This document shows, piece by piece, positions 30,199 through 40,704 of a stretch of DNA of 64,000 bases. This DNA is from Homalodisca vitripennis. Lineage: Eukaryota > Arthropoda > Insecta > Hemiptera > Cicadellidae. Position 1 is the first letter of the stretch, and every line of letters begins with the position of its first letter. The stretch covers positions 1,262,501 to 1,326,500 of the forward strand of contig NC_060207.1 in NCBI RefSeq assembly GCF_021130785.1, in the 5' to 3' direction. Position numbers and translations under genes: made by a program. Below the pieces are notes generated by a model. The model was not told the origin of the DNA. It worked only from the letters and a program-made list of their open reading frames with translations, and made no database searches.

Positions 30199-30604
30199 AG
30201 GTCCACCATTTTTAAGCTTTTTTAACTGATTATACGAAAATTATATTCTGACGCCTTTATCGTTTTTCTTGTTTTTGAGTTTTTATATTGACTATTATTT
30301 TGTTAAAAATGTTTTATCTTCGCCATTTTTTAGTTGATCTATTTTAAATTAAATACTAACAGGTATTCTCTTTTTAAAAGGCAGATTTCATTTTTTCTTT
30401 CTGATTTGTGCTAAAATGTCCGTTCAAAGATTGTTTTCTCCATTTACATACCTAAAATTTCAAGTTCTCTTCGATGCCAGTTTTAATCTTTACTATAATT
30501 CCAAACGTAAAATTTGGAAATATCCTTAATTTCTTTACAAAAGCAACATTTTTTCTCTTCTATAGTCAATTTTACTATTTTATCGTATAATTCTCTCATA
30601 TTTA
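30199..30604 (-). other. Polinton interior, no readable gene
   Basis: AT-rich DNA with no frame longer than a few dozen codons on either strand. It probably holds decayed coding sequence of the element. Nothing assignable. Confidence 0.5.
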
Positions 30605-30718
30605 CTACGACAATCCCTTACAATGATAGTATAATCCATATTTTCTAGTCTTATATTGAGAAAACTTCGATAAATCTTTAAATTCTTGACACATAGAACA
30701 TTTCTTTTGAGCCTCCAT
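30605..30718 (-). CDS. Small Cys-rich peptide, putative zinc-finger remnant
   Basis: 37 codons starting MEAQKKCSMCQEFKD, with CSMC near the start and YYHCKG near the end. This CxxC...C pattern suggests one half of a zinc-binding fold whose last Cys is lost. It stops at a double stop codon. It resembles small zinc-finger modules beside integrase genes in large DNA transposons; function unknown. Confidence 0.35.
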   Translation of the reverse strand: MEAQKKCSMCQEFKDLSKFSQYKTRKYGLYYHCKGLS

Positions 30719-30732
30719 TTATATAGAAAACA

Positions 30733-31560
30733 TTATAGCTTTGACTTTCTCAGTTCATATTCATAGAAATGTCCGGTTATTTCTTCATTATTTACATATT
30801 TTATGCTATTAGTTACAGGATATGTGTTATTAACTTGATAAATTACAAATATTTCTCTTGACCAATTGTTTCTTATATTTGTTCGAAAATGTTTGTTTTT
30901 TACTAACAATTATTACATGATCATTAATTTTGAATTTAATTTTCGTGTTAATTTCTGGTGGAACATACTTGAAAACGGTCTCTTATAACTTTTTCTGCAT
31001 ACGTATCTACATCTCTAGGCTTCATTTTGATTATTCTGTGAACAGAATTATTATAATTTGTGACCATTGTTTGAAGAATATCAATCCATTTAAAGTTTTT
31101 ATTAATCAAAAATAACTTTCGTTCTCTCGTTTTGAGTTCTGTTATATCTCTCTACAATACTTGATTTCTCCTCGTTTTCAGTATGATAAATCTTAATGTT
31201 GTATTTCCTCAAAACATCATTAAATTCTTTATTTTCGAACTCTAAACCCTTATCTGTATGAAGAAGATTTGGAGGTTTATGATTGATCATTATGGCATCT
31301 TTTACTATATCTTCAAAATCTTTTGAAACATTCTTGCCGTTTTTTTCTTTTAATCGCTCTTGACCGAGCATATTTTTAGAAAGTATCAAGAACATTTAAC
31401 ATATACTTAAATCCATCATTTTGATCAGAATAATTAGTCATTATAACTAAATATGCTACCCATAAATCATAAATCCCTAAACGTTTTAATCGTTCTCTTT
31501 TTAAACTTTTTTCGTATTGGTGCATGAATTTACTTTGCTTCAATTTCTATTTCTTCTTTG
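30733..31560 (-). pseudogene. Polinton integrase (retroviral-type rve), catalytically broken
   Basis: The N-terminal arm (HAPIRKKFKKR) leads into DLWVAYLVIM, where Tyr (codon 31451-31453) stands in place of the first catalytic Asp. LLHTDKGLEF supplies the second Asp and KSSIVERYNRT the catalytic Glu, both inside the open frame 31395-31102. The C-terminal region reads WIDILQTMVTNYNNSVHR and KMKPRDVD, and EEITGHFYEYELRK near 30740-30785 marks the end of a chromodomain/SH3-like tail. Several frame changes split the gene. In the family this enzyme inserts the element into host DNA. Confidence 0.8.
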
Positions 31561-31565
31561 TTCAT

Positions 31566-31740
31566 CAATTCTCTCTTTATACTTACTTGTTTTTCATTTG
31601 GATTCTTTATAAACTTACTTTTGTATCTTACATTTTGAACATTTTGCTGCAATTCTATATAATCCATTTTGAGTTTAAACGATTTTAGAATCTAATTTTT
31701 CGTTTTTTTTCTTACATTTGTGACAGTGAATCAAATCATC
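31566..31740 (-). pseudogene. Zinc-ribbon protein remnant between polymerase and integrase
   Basis: HCHKCKKKNEKLDSK, an internal stop, then YRIAAKCSKCK give a CxxC...CxxC pair about 30 residues apart, followed by a basic stretch (KSKFIKNPNEKQ). Small CxxC-CxxC proteins of this size are common in Polintons and adintoviruses. It runs almost directly into the integrase N-terminal arm. One stop and one frame change make it a pseudogene. Confidence 0.5.
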
Positions 31741-31829
31741 TTCCATTTATCCATAAAAGTTTCCAAGTTTATTTCATTCATCTAATATATCAGATTTCGC
31801 TTCATTTTTATAGCCATGCTGTTTCGATC

Positions 31830-33712
31830 TTATTTTCTAGGACAATTCTATTATCACCTTTCGAGCCTAGTGCTAGTTTGTTGATTGTTATCGTATAAGG
31901 TTCATGTTTGTAACTTTCTATTACAGTCATCTCTCTAAATTCTTATATCTTCAAACAAACATCTCTTTAAATTATCGATATTTATTGTTTTATTTACAAC
32001 GCTTCTCTTAAATCCTTCGCATCTTACTGGATTTTTGTCTAGATATTTCTACGAGTACATTTTCGAACTCAATCCACAAAATTCTTTCATTTCGCCATTT
32101 ACCTTGTCTTTGAATTTTCCTATGACTTTCTTGTTTTTGCTAGTGAAACATTCATGATCTTTTGGATAATCACTCTTATCAAACTCATCAATATTTTCTT
32201 TAATAATCTTATAAGGATCTCGTTTCATTTCTAGGAAATAGCTGTCTGTATTCATATGACACAGATTCGAATCTGGATCATAGTTCTTTAATTTATCGTA
32301 ATAAAAATCGTACATTAGCAATTTTGATAGGTCAAGAACTTAAAATCCTATGTAGATCGACTTGTTACATTTTACTGTCTGTTTGTACATATGACTCGCT
32401 ATACAGTTGTCGTCAAAGATATTAAAGCATTTGAAATCGGTTTTCTTAGCTTGTTTCATTGAAAATTCTTCATTTCCAAGTTTAATATAGCATCTATTTC
32501 GTACATTTTCCAAAAAAGTCCTTCTCAAAGTCACTTCTAGCTTTGGTTCTCATGTTTGTGTTAAAATCAATGTTTTCTTTCATAAAAGGCTTCTGGTCAA
32601 ATGCAATAAATCTATTCACATGTTTTAAACACCATCCCTTGTTCCAGATAGAATTTAAACTTTCTTGAATGAGCAACGTATTCAGTTTTATCCAGTAAAG
32701 TTGAAAAATATTTCTTGTTAAAATGTTCAGGAGCAAGAGGCAAATCCTTGTGATTTTCATGTAAATTCGTTGGATATCCTACATCAACTTCGAGAATATA
32801 GCCACAATCTTCTTCTCCAGTGAGTTCTAAAATTGTTTCTTTCCATTGTTCTATGGTTTAAGTTTTCGGATCCATCCACTTGATATCGCTATACGGTAAA
32901 TTTTGCGATAGAACCCAGCCATAAAGGTTATTTGCATCGACGTACAACAGATAGTTTTCCGGCTTTGTTTTATCAAAATCTTTCAATTATTTGTTATTTG
33001 CTTTGGCATATCGATTAATACATTGAGAAATACCTCCACGAATGCCCTTTTCAATCATCAAATACATATTATAATCGTGTATCAGCTGAAGCCCGATTTT
33101 CGTTAATTTTAGCATAGCGTCCCATGCGAGACTTGGAGCAGTCGGATAATGTGCTGGATCAAGTTTATAGGAACTTAGGCAAATCTTTATGAAATTTTCG
33201 AATATATAAGCAAGCAATAAAACATCTTGGATTTTGCACAAATCAGAGTAACTTCCTAGTTTATTTTGTTTTAATTTGTTCCAGACCATTAAATAATGTT
33301 GATAATCGTTTTCAGATATGCTCTCATCTGGCAAAAGGTAATAGAAATCTTCTATTTTCAGCACTTCTGTGTAATCAAGTTTTCCAATACTATCGATAAA
33401 TTCATAAGGAAATATGCCTTTTCCAGAAAATATTTTTAAAATCTCATCTTCGTCATTTGGCTCTCTTTTTTGAATTACATTCAGTCCATCTCGTATAAAA
33501 TTATTTGTATGCTTGAAAATCATCTTTCTTCAAATTTATAGCTCATTTTTCAATAGATGACACGCCATGAATCACAACGTATCTACAAACGAAAACTTAA
33601 TGAACTTTCTTGGCTTATCATTGTCAAACTCATATACATATCCAGAATTTACTGAATAATTTATGTATCGCTCGTCAGTGTTTGCGATCAAATCAACATT
33701 TCCATTTCCATT
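31830..33712 (-). pseudogene. Polinton protein-primed DNA polymerase B, broken
   Basis: The family replicates the element using a terminal protein primer. From 33712 down: ANTDERYINYSVNSGYVYEF and FIKFSFVDTL (exonuclease side), the open frame 33523-32987 with YEFIDSIGKL, VLLLAYIFENF, LDPAHYPTAPSLAWDAMLK and IRGGISQCINRYAKANN (palm entry), then 32760-32340. The active-site frame 32321-32049 reads NLCHMNTDSYFLEM, with Asn (codon 32250-32252) where the first catalytic Asp of the DTD motif is expected. The C-terminal SYKHEPYTITINKLALG lies near 31900. There are at least five frame breaks, and the N-terminus is removed at 33713. Confidence 0.85.
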
Positions 33713-34144
33713 TCAGGTGACACTCATGGGCCATTCCTCTGCATACTTCCTCAGTTCCTGAAAACGTTGATAGTAGAATTGTGACAAGGTAGCTTTATAC
33801 TTCTTATGTAGAATCTTCTTGATGGTTAAACACTTAAAAATACTGGAGAACCACACAGGAAAATGGGAGACGCCCACCTTTTTGATGGGAGTGTTTGCCT
33901 TGACGATTTCACCAAGTTGACTACAAAAACTGTCGAAAAAGGATTCCGCATTAGCATCATTACATGCAGGATAGGCCAAAATTCGGAGATTAGTGGTAAC
34001 TGCCTCAGCAAGTAATACATCAGCAGTAGTGACCACAATCGAAGATAATGAGGAGTATATAAGGTCAAGGTAGACGCCGCGATAGTCCTGTATATGGTTC
34101 TCTTGATAAAGCTTGTGAGTCACTGCCAGATCAAAACGTGAGGG
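33713..34144 (-). pseudogene. Fragment of a second LINE (endonuclease end and EN-RT linker)
   Basis: Residues 75-217 of the frame 34366-33713. NHIQDYRGVYLDLIYSSLSS matches the last part of an APE-type LINE endonuclease, and FFDSFCSQLGEIVKANTPIK, HFPVWFSS and LHKKYKATLSQFYYQRFQEL match the following linker. This order belongs upstream of an RT, yet it lies downstream of the RT motifs of LINE copy 1 in the same open frame. It is therefore a different LINE joined in frame to the first. It ends at the junction with Polinton polymerase sequence. Confidence 0.7.
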
Positions 34145-36265
34145 ATCATGTTCCTCTACGGAGCTATGACTGTTTAGAAGGACAGTATCGTCAGCAATCA
34201 TTACTGCTCGACTGGATTCACTGACGTATTGAGGGAGATCGTGGGTAAACAAGGCAAATAGAACCCGCCCCAAAACCGAGCCTTGCGGCACGCCCCTCTT
34301 TATGTTCTGGGGTTGAGAGCGTACGCCTCTGGAAACACCTTCAGCTATTTCTGTCAGCTCAGTCAACTGCTCCCGGCCTCTTAAATAGCTGCTGAATCAG
34401 TCAAACACTGTGCCCGAAAGACCCAATCCTTTTGAGTTCTGCCAGGACCTGGTCGTATCAAGGACATCAAATGCCTTGCTGAGATCTAGAAAGGTGTTGA
34501 CTACTGTCCTGCCACTATCGAGATGATCAGCTATGAAGTAAACAACGTCATTTAGAGCTGTCATTGTTTTACTTCCAGGAAGAAATCCGTGCTGTCCCTT
34601 AAAGCTGAAGTTTATCTCTTCCAGGTAGGCCATCAGTCTAGCTAACACGACTCATTCAAGTACCTTGGAGGAGGTAGGTACAAGGGAAATCGGTCTGAAG
34701 TTGCAAATGTCGTGTTTGCTGCCTTTCTTGTGAAGTGGGTAGACTTTGGAGATCTTCATTTTTGCTGGGAATATTCCTTGGGCAAGAGACTTGTTAATGA
34801 TGGATGTCAGTGTTCCTCTCAGCTCGCCTTCACAAAACTTCATTACCCTGGAAGAATCTCGTCTATGCCTGCTGAAGTTTATGGCTTCATGGATTTTTAT
34901 TATTGAGCTGACTTCGTTTTCAGTTACTTATGGGAAGAGCGTGAGATTGGCCTTTTGGTTTTCCTGAGTTGGTGGAGTCCAATGTTGAAGTCCATTCGTA
35001 GATTTCAAAGTATCCTCCCCAATGTTGATGAAGTGAGAATTAAGGCTCTTGACGATGTAGGTGATGTCTGAGACAGGTTCATTGGTTGTATCCAGTATCC
35101 ATTCCGTCTTAACCTGTTTATTTTTTTGAGCTCTCTCGGAATTGATCACTCTCCATACAGCTTTGCTTTTGTTTCAAGACTCTGCTGTCACATTTTCGTT
35201 GGCTTGCTGTCTCAGTTGTCTTAGTTTGAGGTCGTAGTCCTTCTTTTTACGTGCAGCATCAGCTTTGTCCTCTTGTCTTCCACTTAGAATGTATCTATCT
35301 TGCGCCTTGACAAACTTCTTTTTCAGGTTGTGGGCTTCAGCGTTCAATATTGCTGATTTGCGATTTGCAGATCTTGATCGAGTCCTTTTGTATGGACATG
35401 CAGAAAAAGCGATGTAGTTACTGTTGTAAGGAACTTTGAGTAAGCAGCATCTGTATTTTCTTCCTGGATGATCTCGTCCCATGATTGGTTCTGGAGTGTT
35501 TTTTTAGTGAGTTCATATTTTCCTGACTGAAATGTCGGCGAGTGCTTTGAGGTAGGGTTTTTGATTTCTGACAGGATATTTAGGGTGGTTAGTTGACCTG
35601 TGTGATCGGACAGATGCGTGTTTAGTACCTCCACTGGAAGCTGGTCATCGTCCAAGTTGGTGCACACCATATCAATTGAAGAGCGATATGTGGTGGTGAT
35701 CCTTGTAGCGAGCAGAGAGAATCTGTGTATTCCGGGAGTGCCAAGAGTTCGTTTAGAGGCAGGCAGTGATTTGAGTTGCAGCCACTATCGACGTTGAGGT
35801 CTCCAATGACGCAGACAGCCTCATCTCTTGAGGGCAGCAGCTCGAGGGCTTGAGAACCGTTTGTTAAGGCTTCCTCCAAAGTAGCACCTGGTGGTCTGTA
35901 TAGGCTACACCAAAAATGTATAAAAATTTTGCTTTGCCAATAGAGATCTTGGTAGCTGCAACTTCGCATATTAACTCCTGGCTGTGTGTGCGTGTTAATT
36001 ACTTCCAGTTGGCTCCCAAAAGAATCACGAGCAAAGATTGCAATTCCGCCTTTGCGATGGAACTCTCTGCTATAGGATGTGACGAGTCTGTAGTTTATGA
36101 GGTTGACATTAGATATGGAGTTGTCATTCCGTACATGTTCAGTTAAGACAACAATGTCGAGCTTTATACTATCCACGTTATGGTTTAGACGCTCTATTTG
36201 GTTTCCCATTCGGTCAACGTTTTGGTGGAATACAGTGACTTTTGTACGAGAGTTTAGGATTATTC
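34145..36265 (-). pseudogene. LINE copy 1 (Jockey/CR1-like ORF2), most complete
   Basis: Endonuclease about 36265-35640: FHQNVDRMGNQIERL, DIVVLTEH (catalytic Glu), SLYRPPGA, VCVIGDLNVD, then in another frame LSDHTGQL (catalytic His) near 35605. Linker 35600-34928. RT: MKISKVYPLHKKG, FRPISLVPTSSKVLE, an in-frame TGA (34652-34654), KGQHGFLPGSKT, TFLDLSKAFDVL, a second TGA, then GVPQGSVLG and MIADDT (34366-34180). It is the only copy that keeps the RT active site (ADD). An extra G near 35736, absent from the other copies, changes the endonuclease C-terminus. Clade assignment within APE-type LINEs is uncertain. Confidence 0.8.
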
Positions 36266-36302
36266 ATCCTCTTTTGGGGGGTTTCCATTTGTCCCTCGGG
36301 GT

Positions 36303-36443
36303 TTAAAATAGACGTCTGCTGGTGGAGGTTCCGTTGTTTACTAAACCATCTTCTGGTGCTGAGGAAAGTTTAACTTCTGCACTTTCTTCAACTCTCGATT
36401 CCTTTGAGACGACATTTTCCACTAGATGGTTACTAATTGCCAT
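36303..36443 (-). CDS. Short open frame upstream of LINE endonuclease
   Basis: 46 codons, MAISNHLVENVVSKES to STSRRLF, ending 40 bp before endonuclease similarity begins. Acidic and hydrophilic, no recognised domain. It could be the C-terminus of the LINE's ORF1 or a chance frame. The corresponding ATG and sequence are present in the other units. Confidence 0.3.
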   Translation of the reverse strand: MAISNHLVENVVSKESRVEESAEVKLSSAPEDGLVNNGTSTSRRLF

Positions 36444-37146
36444 CGTAGTTTTGAAGTATTCTATGTTATATCCATGAATGTGGAAGATATATTATTCAAG
36501 TTGGAAATCTTCAGTAAAATTGACAGGCTCAGTCTGAAACTACTCGATCCGCCCCAAACCGAGCAAGCAACAATACCATATATCTTTATATACTGACAAG
36601 AATTTCATATAATGCAGATGTGCAGCGGTGACGAAGATTTAGGAGGCCGTGGCAGAAAAACTACGCAGGTCTATCCGTGTATGGAGTTGAGCTGACAGAC
36701 AGTTGACACAAGTGAGAGACGATGTTAATTTACAGCAACACAGGTGAAAAGATACTGCTGATTTACTAAGTTAGTCGTTTAAATTGATTGTTCGTGTTAC
36801 AGACACATTAATTACTTACTGTTACGTAAGACAAGCAATAACAGTCAGGATGTGAGTAATCCCAGAAATGTACAGTATATTGCAGGAGCACTAAGTTCAA
36901 TTTAAATTAAGTTAATTTACATTAGTTGTACACAATATTTTAAATGTTGTTACATTTCAAATTGCAATACGATAACTATTCTTGCATTTTACACTAGCCT
37001 AACATACGAACAGCTCAGTAGACTAAAAATTTTTACATATTTAAAGTCATGAAACAAAATACACAACCAACCATTCATTACATTTTTTTCTTTTTGAATT
37101 GCCCCACATACACCAAAAATAATTTCCCTAACAGATTTATTGGGGG
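36444..37146. other. LINE-upstream spacer of unit 1
   Basis: No gene. It contains CCGCCCCAAACCGAGCAAGC near 36550, several short AT palindromes (AATTTAAATTAAGTTAATTT near 36900) and, read on the minus strand just after the RT fragment of the next copy, an AATAAA near 37141 that could act as a polyadenylation signal. It is the 5' flank or 5' UTR of the original LINE, now locked into the repeat unit. Confidence 0.6.
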
Positions 37147-39006
37147 TTAAAAATAACTATTGAATTCTTTGGCCACAAAATAGGGGAGAGGGGGGTCAAA
37201 CACTGTGCCCGAAAGACCCAATCCTTTTGAGTTCTGCCAGGACCTGGTCGTATCAAGGACATCAAATGCCTTGCTGAGATCTAGAAAGGTGTTGACTACT
37301 GTCCTGCCACTATCGAGATGATCAGCTATGAAGTAAACAAACGTCATTTAGAGCTGCCATTGTTTTACTTCCAGGAAGAAATCCGTGCTGTCCCTTAAAG
37401 CTGAAGTTTATCTCTTCCAGGTAGGCCATCAGTCTAGCTAACACGACTCATTCAAGTACCTTGGAGGAGGTAGGTACAAGGGAAATCGGTCTGAAGTTGC
37501 AAATGTCGTGTTTGCTGCCTTTCTTGTGAAGTGGGTAGACTTTGGAGATCTTCATTTTTGCTGGGAATATTCCTTGGGCAAGAGACTTGTTAATGATGGA
37601 TGTCAGTGTTCCTCTCAGCTCGCCTTCACAAAACTTCATTACCCTGGAAGAATCTCGTCTATGCCTGCTGAAGTTTATGGCTTCATGGATTTTATTATTG
37701 AGCTGACTTCGTTTTCAGTTACTTATGGGAAGAGCGTGAGATTGGCCTTTTGGTTTTCCTGAGTTGGTGGAGTCCAATGTTGAAGTCCATTCGTAGATTT
37801 CAAAGTATCCTCCCCAATGTTGATGAAGTGAGAATTAAGGCTCTTGACGATGTAGGTGATGTCTGAGACAGGTTCATTGGTTGTATCCAGTATCCATTCC
37901 GTCTTAACCTGTTTATTTTTTTGAGCTCTCTCGGAATTGATCACTCTCCATACAGCTTTGCTTTTGTTTCAAGACTCTGCTGTCACATTTTCGTTGGCTT
38001 GCTGTCTCAGTTGTCTTAGTTTGAGGTCGTAGTCCTTCTTTTTACGTGCAGCATCAGCTTTGTCCTCTTGTCTACCACTTAGAATGTATCTATCTTGCGC
38101 CTTGACAAACTTCTTTTTCAGGTTGTGGGCTTCAGCGTTCAATATTGCTGATTTGCGATTTGCAGATCTTGATCGAGTCCTTTTGTATGGACATGCAGAA
38201 AAAGCGATGTAGTTACTGTTGTAAGGAACTTTGAGTAAGCAGCTTCTGTATTTTCTTCCTGGATGATCTCGTCCCATGATTGGTTCTGGAGTGTTTTTTT
38301 TAGTGAGTTCATATTTTCCTGACTGAAATGTCGGCGAGTGCTTTGAGGTAGGGTTTTGATTTCTGACAGGATATTTAGGGTGGTTAGTTGACCTGTGTGA
38401 TCGGACAGATGCGTGTTTAGTACCTCCTCTGGAAGCTGGTCATCGTCCAAGTTGGTGCACACCATATCAATTGAAGAGCGATATGTGGTGGTGATCCTTG
38501 TAGCGAGCAGAGAGAATCTGTGTATTCCGGAGTGCCAAGAGTTCGTTTAGAGGCAGGCAGTGATTTGAGTTGCAGCCACTATCGACGTTGAGGTCTCCAA
38601 TGACGCAGACAGCCTCATCTCTTGAGGGCAGCAGCTCGAGGGCTTGAGAACCGTTTGTTAAGGCTTCCTCCAAAGTAGCACCTGGTGGTCTGTATAGGCT
38701 ACACCAAAAATGTATAAAAATTTTGCTTTGCCAATAGAGATCTTGGTAGCTGCAACTTCGCATATTAACTCCTGGCTGTGTGTGCGTGTTAATTACTTCC
38801 AGTTGGCTCCCAAAAGAATCACGAGCAAAGATTGCAATTCCGCCTTTGCGATGGAACTCTCTGCTATAGGATGTGACGACGAATCTGTAGTTTATGAGGT
38901 TGACATTAGATATGGAGTTGTCATTCCGTACATGTTCAGTTAAGACAACAATGTCGAGCTTTATACTATCCACGTTATGGTTTAGACGCTCGATTTTGTT
39001 TCCCAT
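37147..39006 (-). pseudogene. LINE copy 2, RT truncated
   Basis: RT stops after TFLDLSKAFDVL...GTVFD and is continued by PPLPYFVAKEFNSYF from spacer sequence, so the catalytic ADD motif is absent. An extra A near 37340 breaks the RT fragment early. The shared TGA lies at 37448-37450. Allele set: RFVVTS in the endonuclease, PEEVL, RSCLL, RGTL. An eighth T near 38292 keeps the linker frame open longer (KKTLQNQSWDEII) than in most copies. It shares its allele set with copy 3. Confidence 0.85.
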
Positions 39007-39944
39007 TCGGTCAACGTTTTGGTGGAATACAGTGACTTTTGTACGAGAGTTTAGGATTATTCATGCTCTTTTGGGGGGTTTCCATTTGTCCCTCGGGGTT
39101 TAAAATAGACGTCTGCTGGTGGAGGTTCCGTTGTTTACTAAACCATCTTCTGGTGCTGAGGAAAGTTTAACTTCTGCACTTTCTTCAACTCTCGATTCCT
39201 TTGAGACGACATTTTCCACTAGATGGTTACTAATTGCCATCGTATTTTTGAAGTATTCTATGTTATATCCATGAATGTGGAAGATATATTATTCAAGTTG
39301 GAAATCTTCAGTAAAATTGACAGGCTCAGTCTGAAACTACTCGATCCGCCCCAAACCGAGCAAGCAACAATACCATATATCTTTATATACTGACAAGAAT
39401 TTCATATAATGCAGATGTGCAGCGGTGACGAAGATTTAGGAGGCCGTGGCAGAAAAACTACGCAGGTCTATCCGTGTATGGAGTTGAGCTGACAGACAGT
39501 TGACACAAGTGAGAGACGATGTTAATTTACAGCAACACAGGTGAAAAGATACTGCTGATTTACTAAGTTAGTCGTTTAAATTGATTGTTCGTGTTACAGA
39601 CACATTAATTACTTACTGTTACGTAAGACAAGCAATAACAGTCAGGATGTGAGTAATCCCAGAAATGTACAGTATATTGCAGGAGCACTAAGTTCAATTT
39701 AAATTAAGTTAATTTACATTAGTTGTACACAATATTTTAAATGTTGTTACATTTCAAATTGCAATACGATAACTATTCTTGCATTTTACACTAGCCTAAC
39801 ATACGAACAGCTCAGTAGACTAAAAATTTTTACATATTTAAAGTCATGAAACAAAATACACAACCAACCATTCATTACATTTTTTTCTTTTTGAATTGCC
39901 CCAACATACACCAAAAATAATTTCCCTAACAGATTTATTGGGGG
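39007..39944. other. LINE-upstream spacer of unit 2
   Basis: Same non-coding sequence as in unit 1. The spelling CATGCTC near 39062 replaces CATCCTC, and one extra A occurs in CCCCAACATAC near 39903. No gene. Confidence 0.7.
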
Positions 39945-40700
39945 TTAAAAATAACTATTGAATTCTTTGGCCACAAAATAGGAGAGAGGGGGGTCAAACA
40001 CTGTGCCCGAAAGACCCAATCCTTTTGAGTTCTGCCAGGACCTGGTCGTATCAAGGACATCAAATGCCTTGCTGAGATCTAGAAAGGTGTTGACTACTGT
40101 CCTGCCACTATCGAGATGATCAGCTATGAAGTAAACAACGTCATTTAGAGCTGCCATTGTTTTACTTCCAGGAAGAAATCCGTGCTGTCCCTTAAAGCTG
40201 AAGTTTATCTCTTCCAGGTAGGCCATCAGTCTAGCTAACACGACTCATTCAAGTACCTTGGAGGAGGTAGGTACAAGGGAAATCGGTCTGAAGTTGCAAA
40301 TGTCGTGTTTGCTGCCTTTCTTGTGAAGTGGGTAGACTTTGGAGATCTTCATTTTTGCTGGGAATATTCCTTGGGCAAGAGACTTGTTAATGATGGATGT
40401 CAGTGTTCCTCTCAGCTCGCCTTCACAAAACTTCATTACCCTGGAAGAATCTCGTCTATGCCTGCTGAAGTTTATGGCTTCATGGATTTTATTATTGAGC
40501 TGACTTCGTTTTCAGTTACTTATGGGAAGAGCGTGAGATTGGCCTTTTGGTTTTCCTGAGTTGGTGGAGTCCAATGTTGAAGTCCATTCGTAGATTTCAA
40601 AGTATCCTCCCCAATGTTGATGAAGTGAGAATTAAGGCTCTTGACGATGTAGGTGATGTCTGAGACAGGTTCATTGGTTGTATCCAGTATCCATTCCGTC

Positions 40701-40704
40701 TTAA
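40701..40704 (+). repeat. TTAA target-site duplication, left
   Basis: TTAA before GGGGAGCAC. The uninterrupted units read CGTCTTAACCTG here, so the site existed once before insertion. Confidence 0.9.

Larger units (their letters stand above)
29615..33712 (-). mobile_element. Degenerate Maverick/Polinton (virus-like DNA transposon)
   Basis: Reading from 33712 down to 29615 are fragments of protein-primed DNA polymerase B, a zinc-ribbon protein, a retroviral-type integrase, a small Cys-rich protein, an unassigned protein and an adenain-like protease. Integrase plus type-B polymerase plus this protease defines Maverick/Polinton elements and related adintoviruses. Capsid genes and the packaging ATPase were not found. 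The left part of the polymerase gene is cut by LINE sequence at 33713. No terminal inverted repeats were seen. Every frame carries stops or frameshifts, so the element is a dead copy. Confidence 0.85.

Noticed and set aside
35916..36306. Plus-strand frames of 69-84 aa repeated across array 2
   Set aside because: They lie antisense to LINE endonuclease and RT, which carry clear family motifs on the minus strand.
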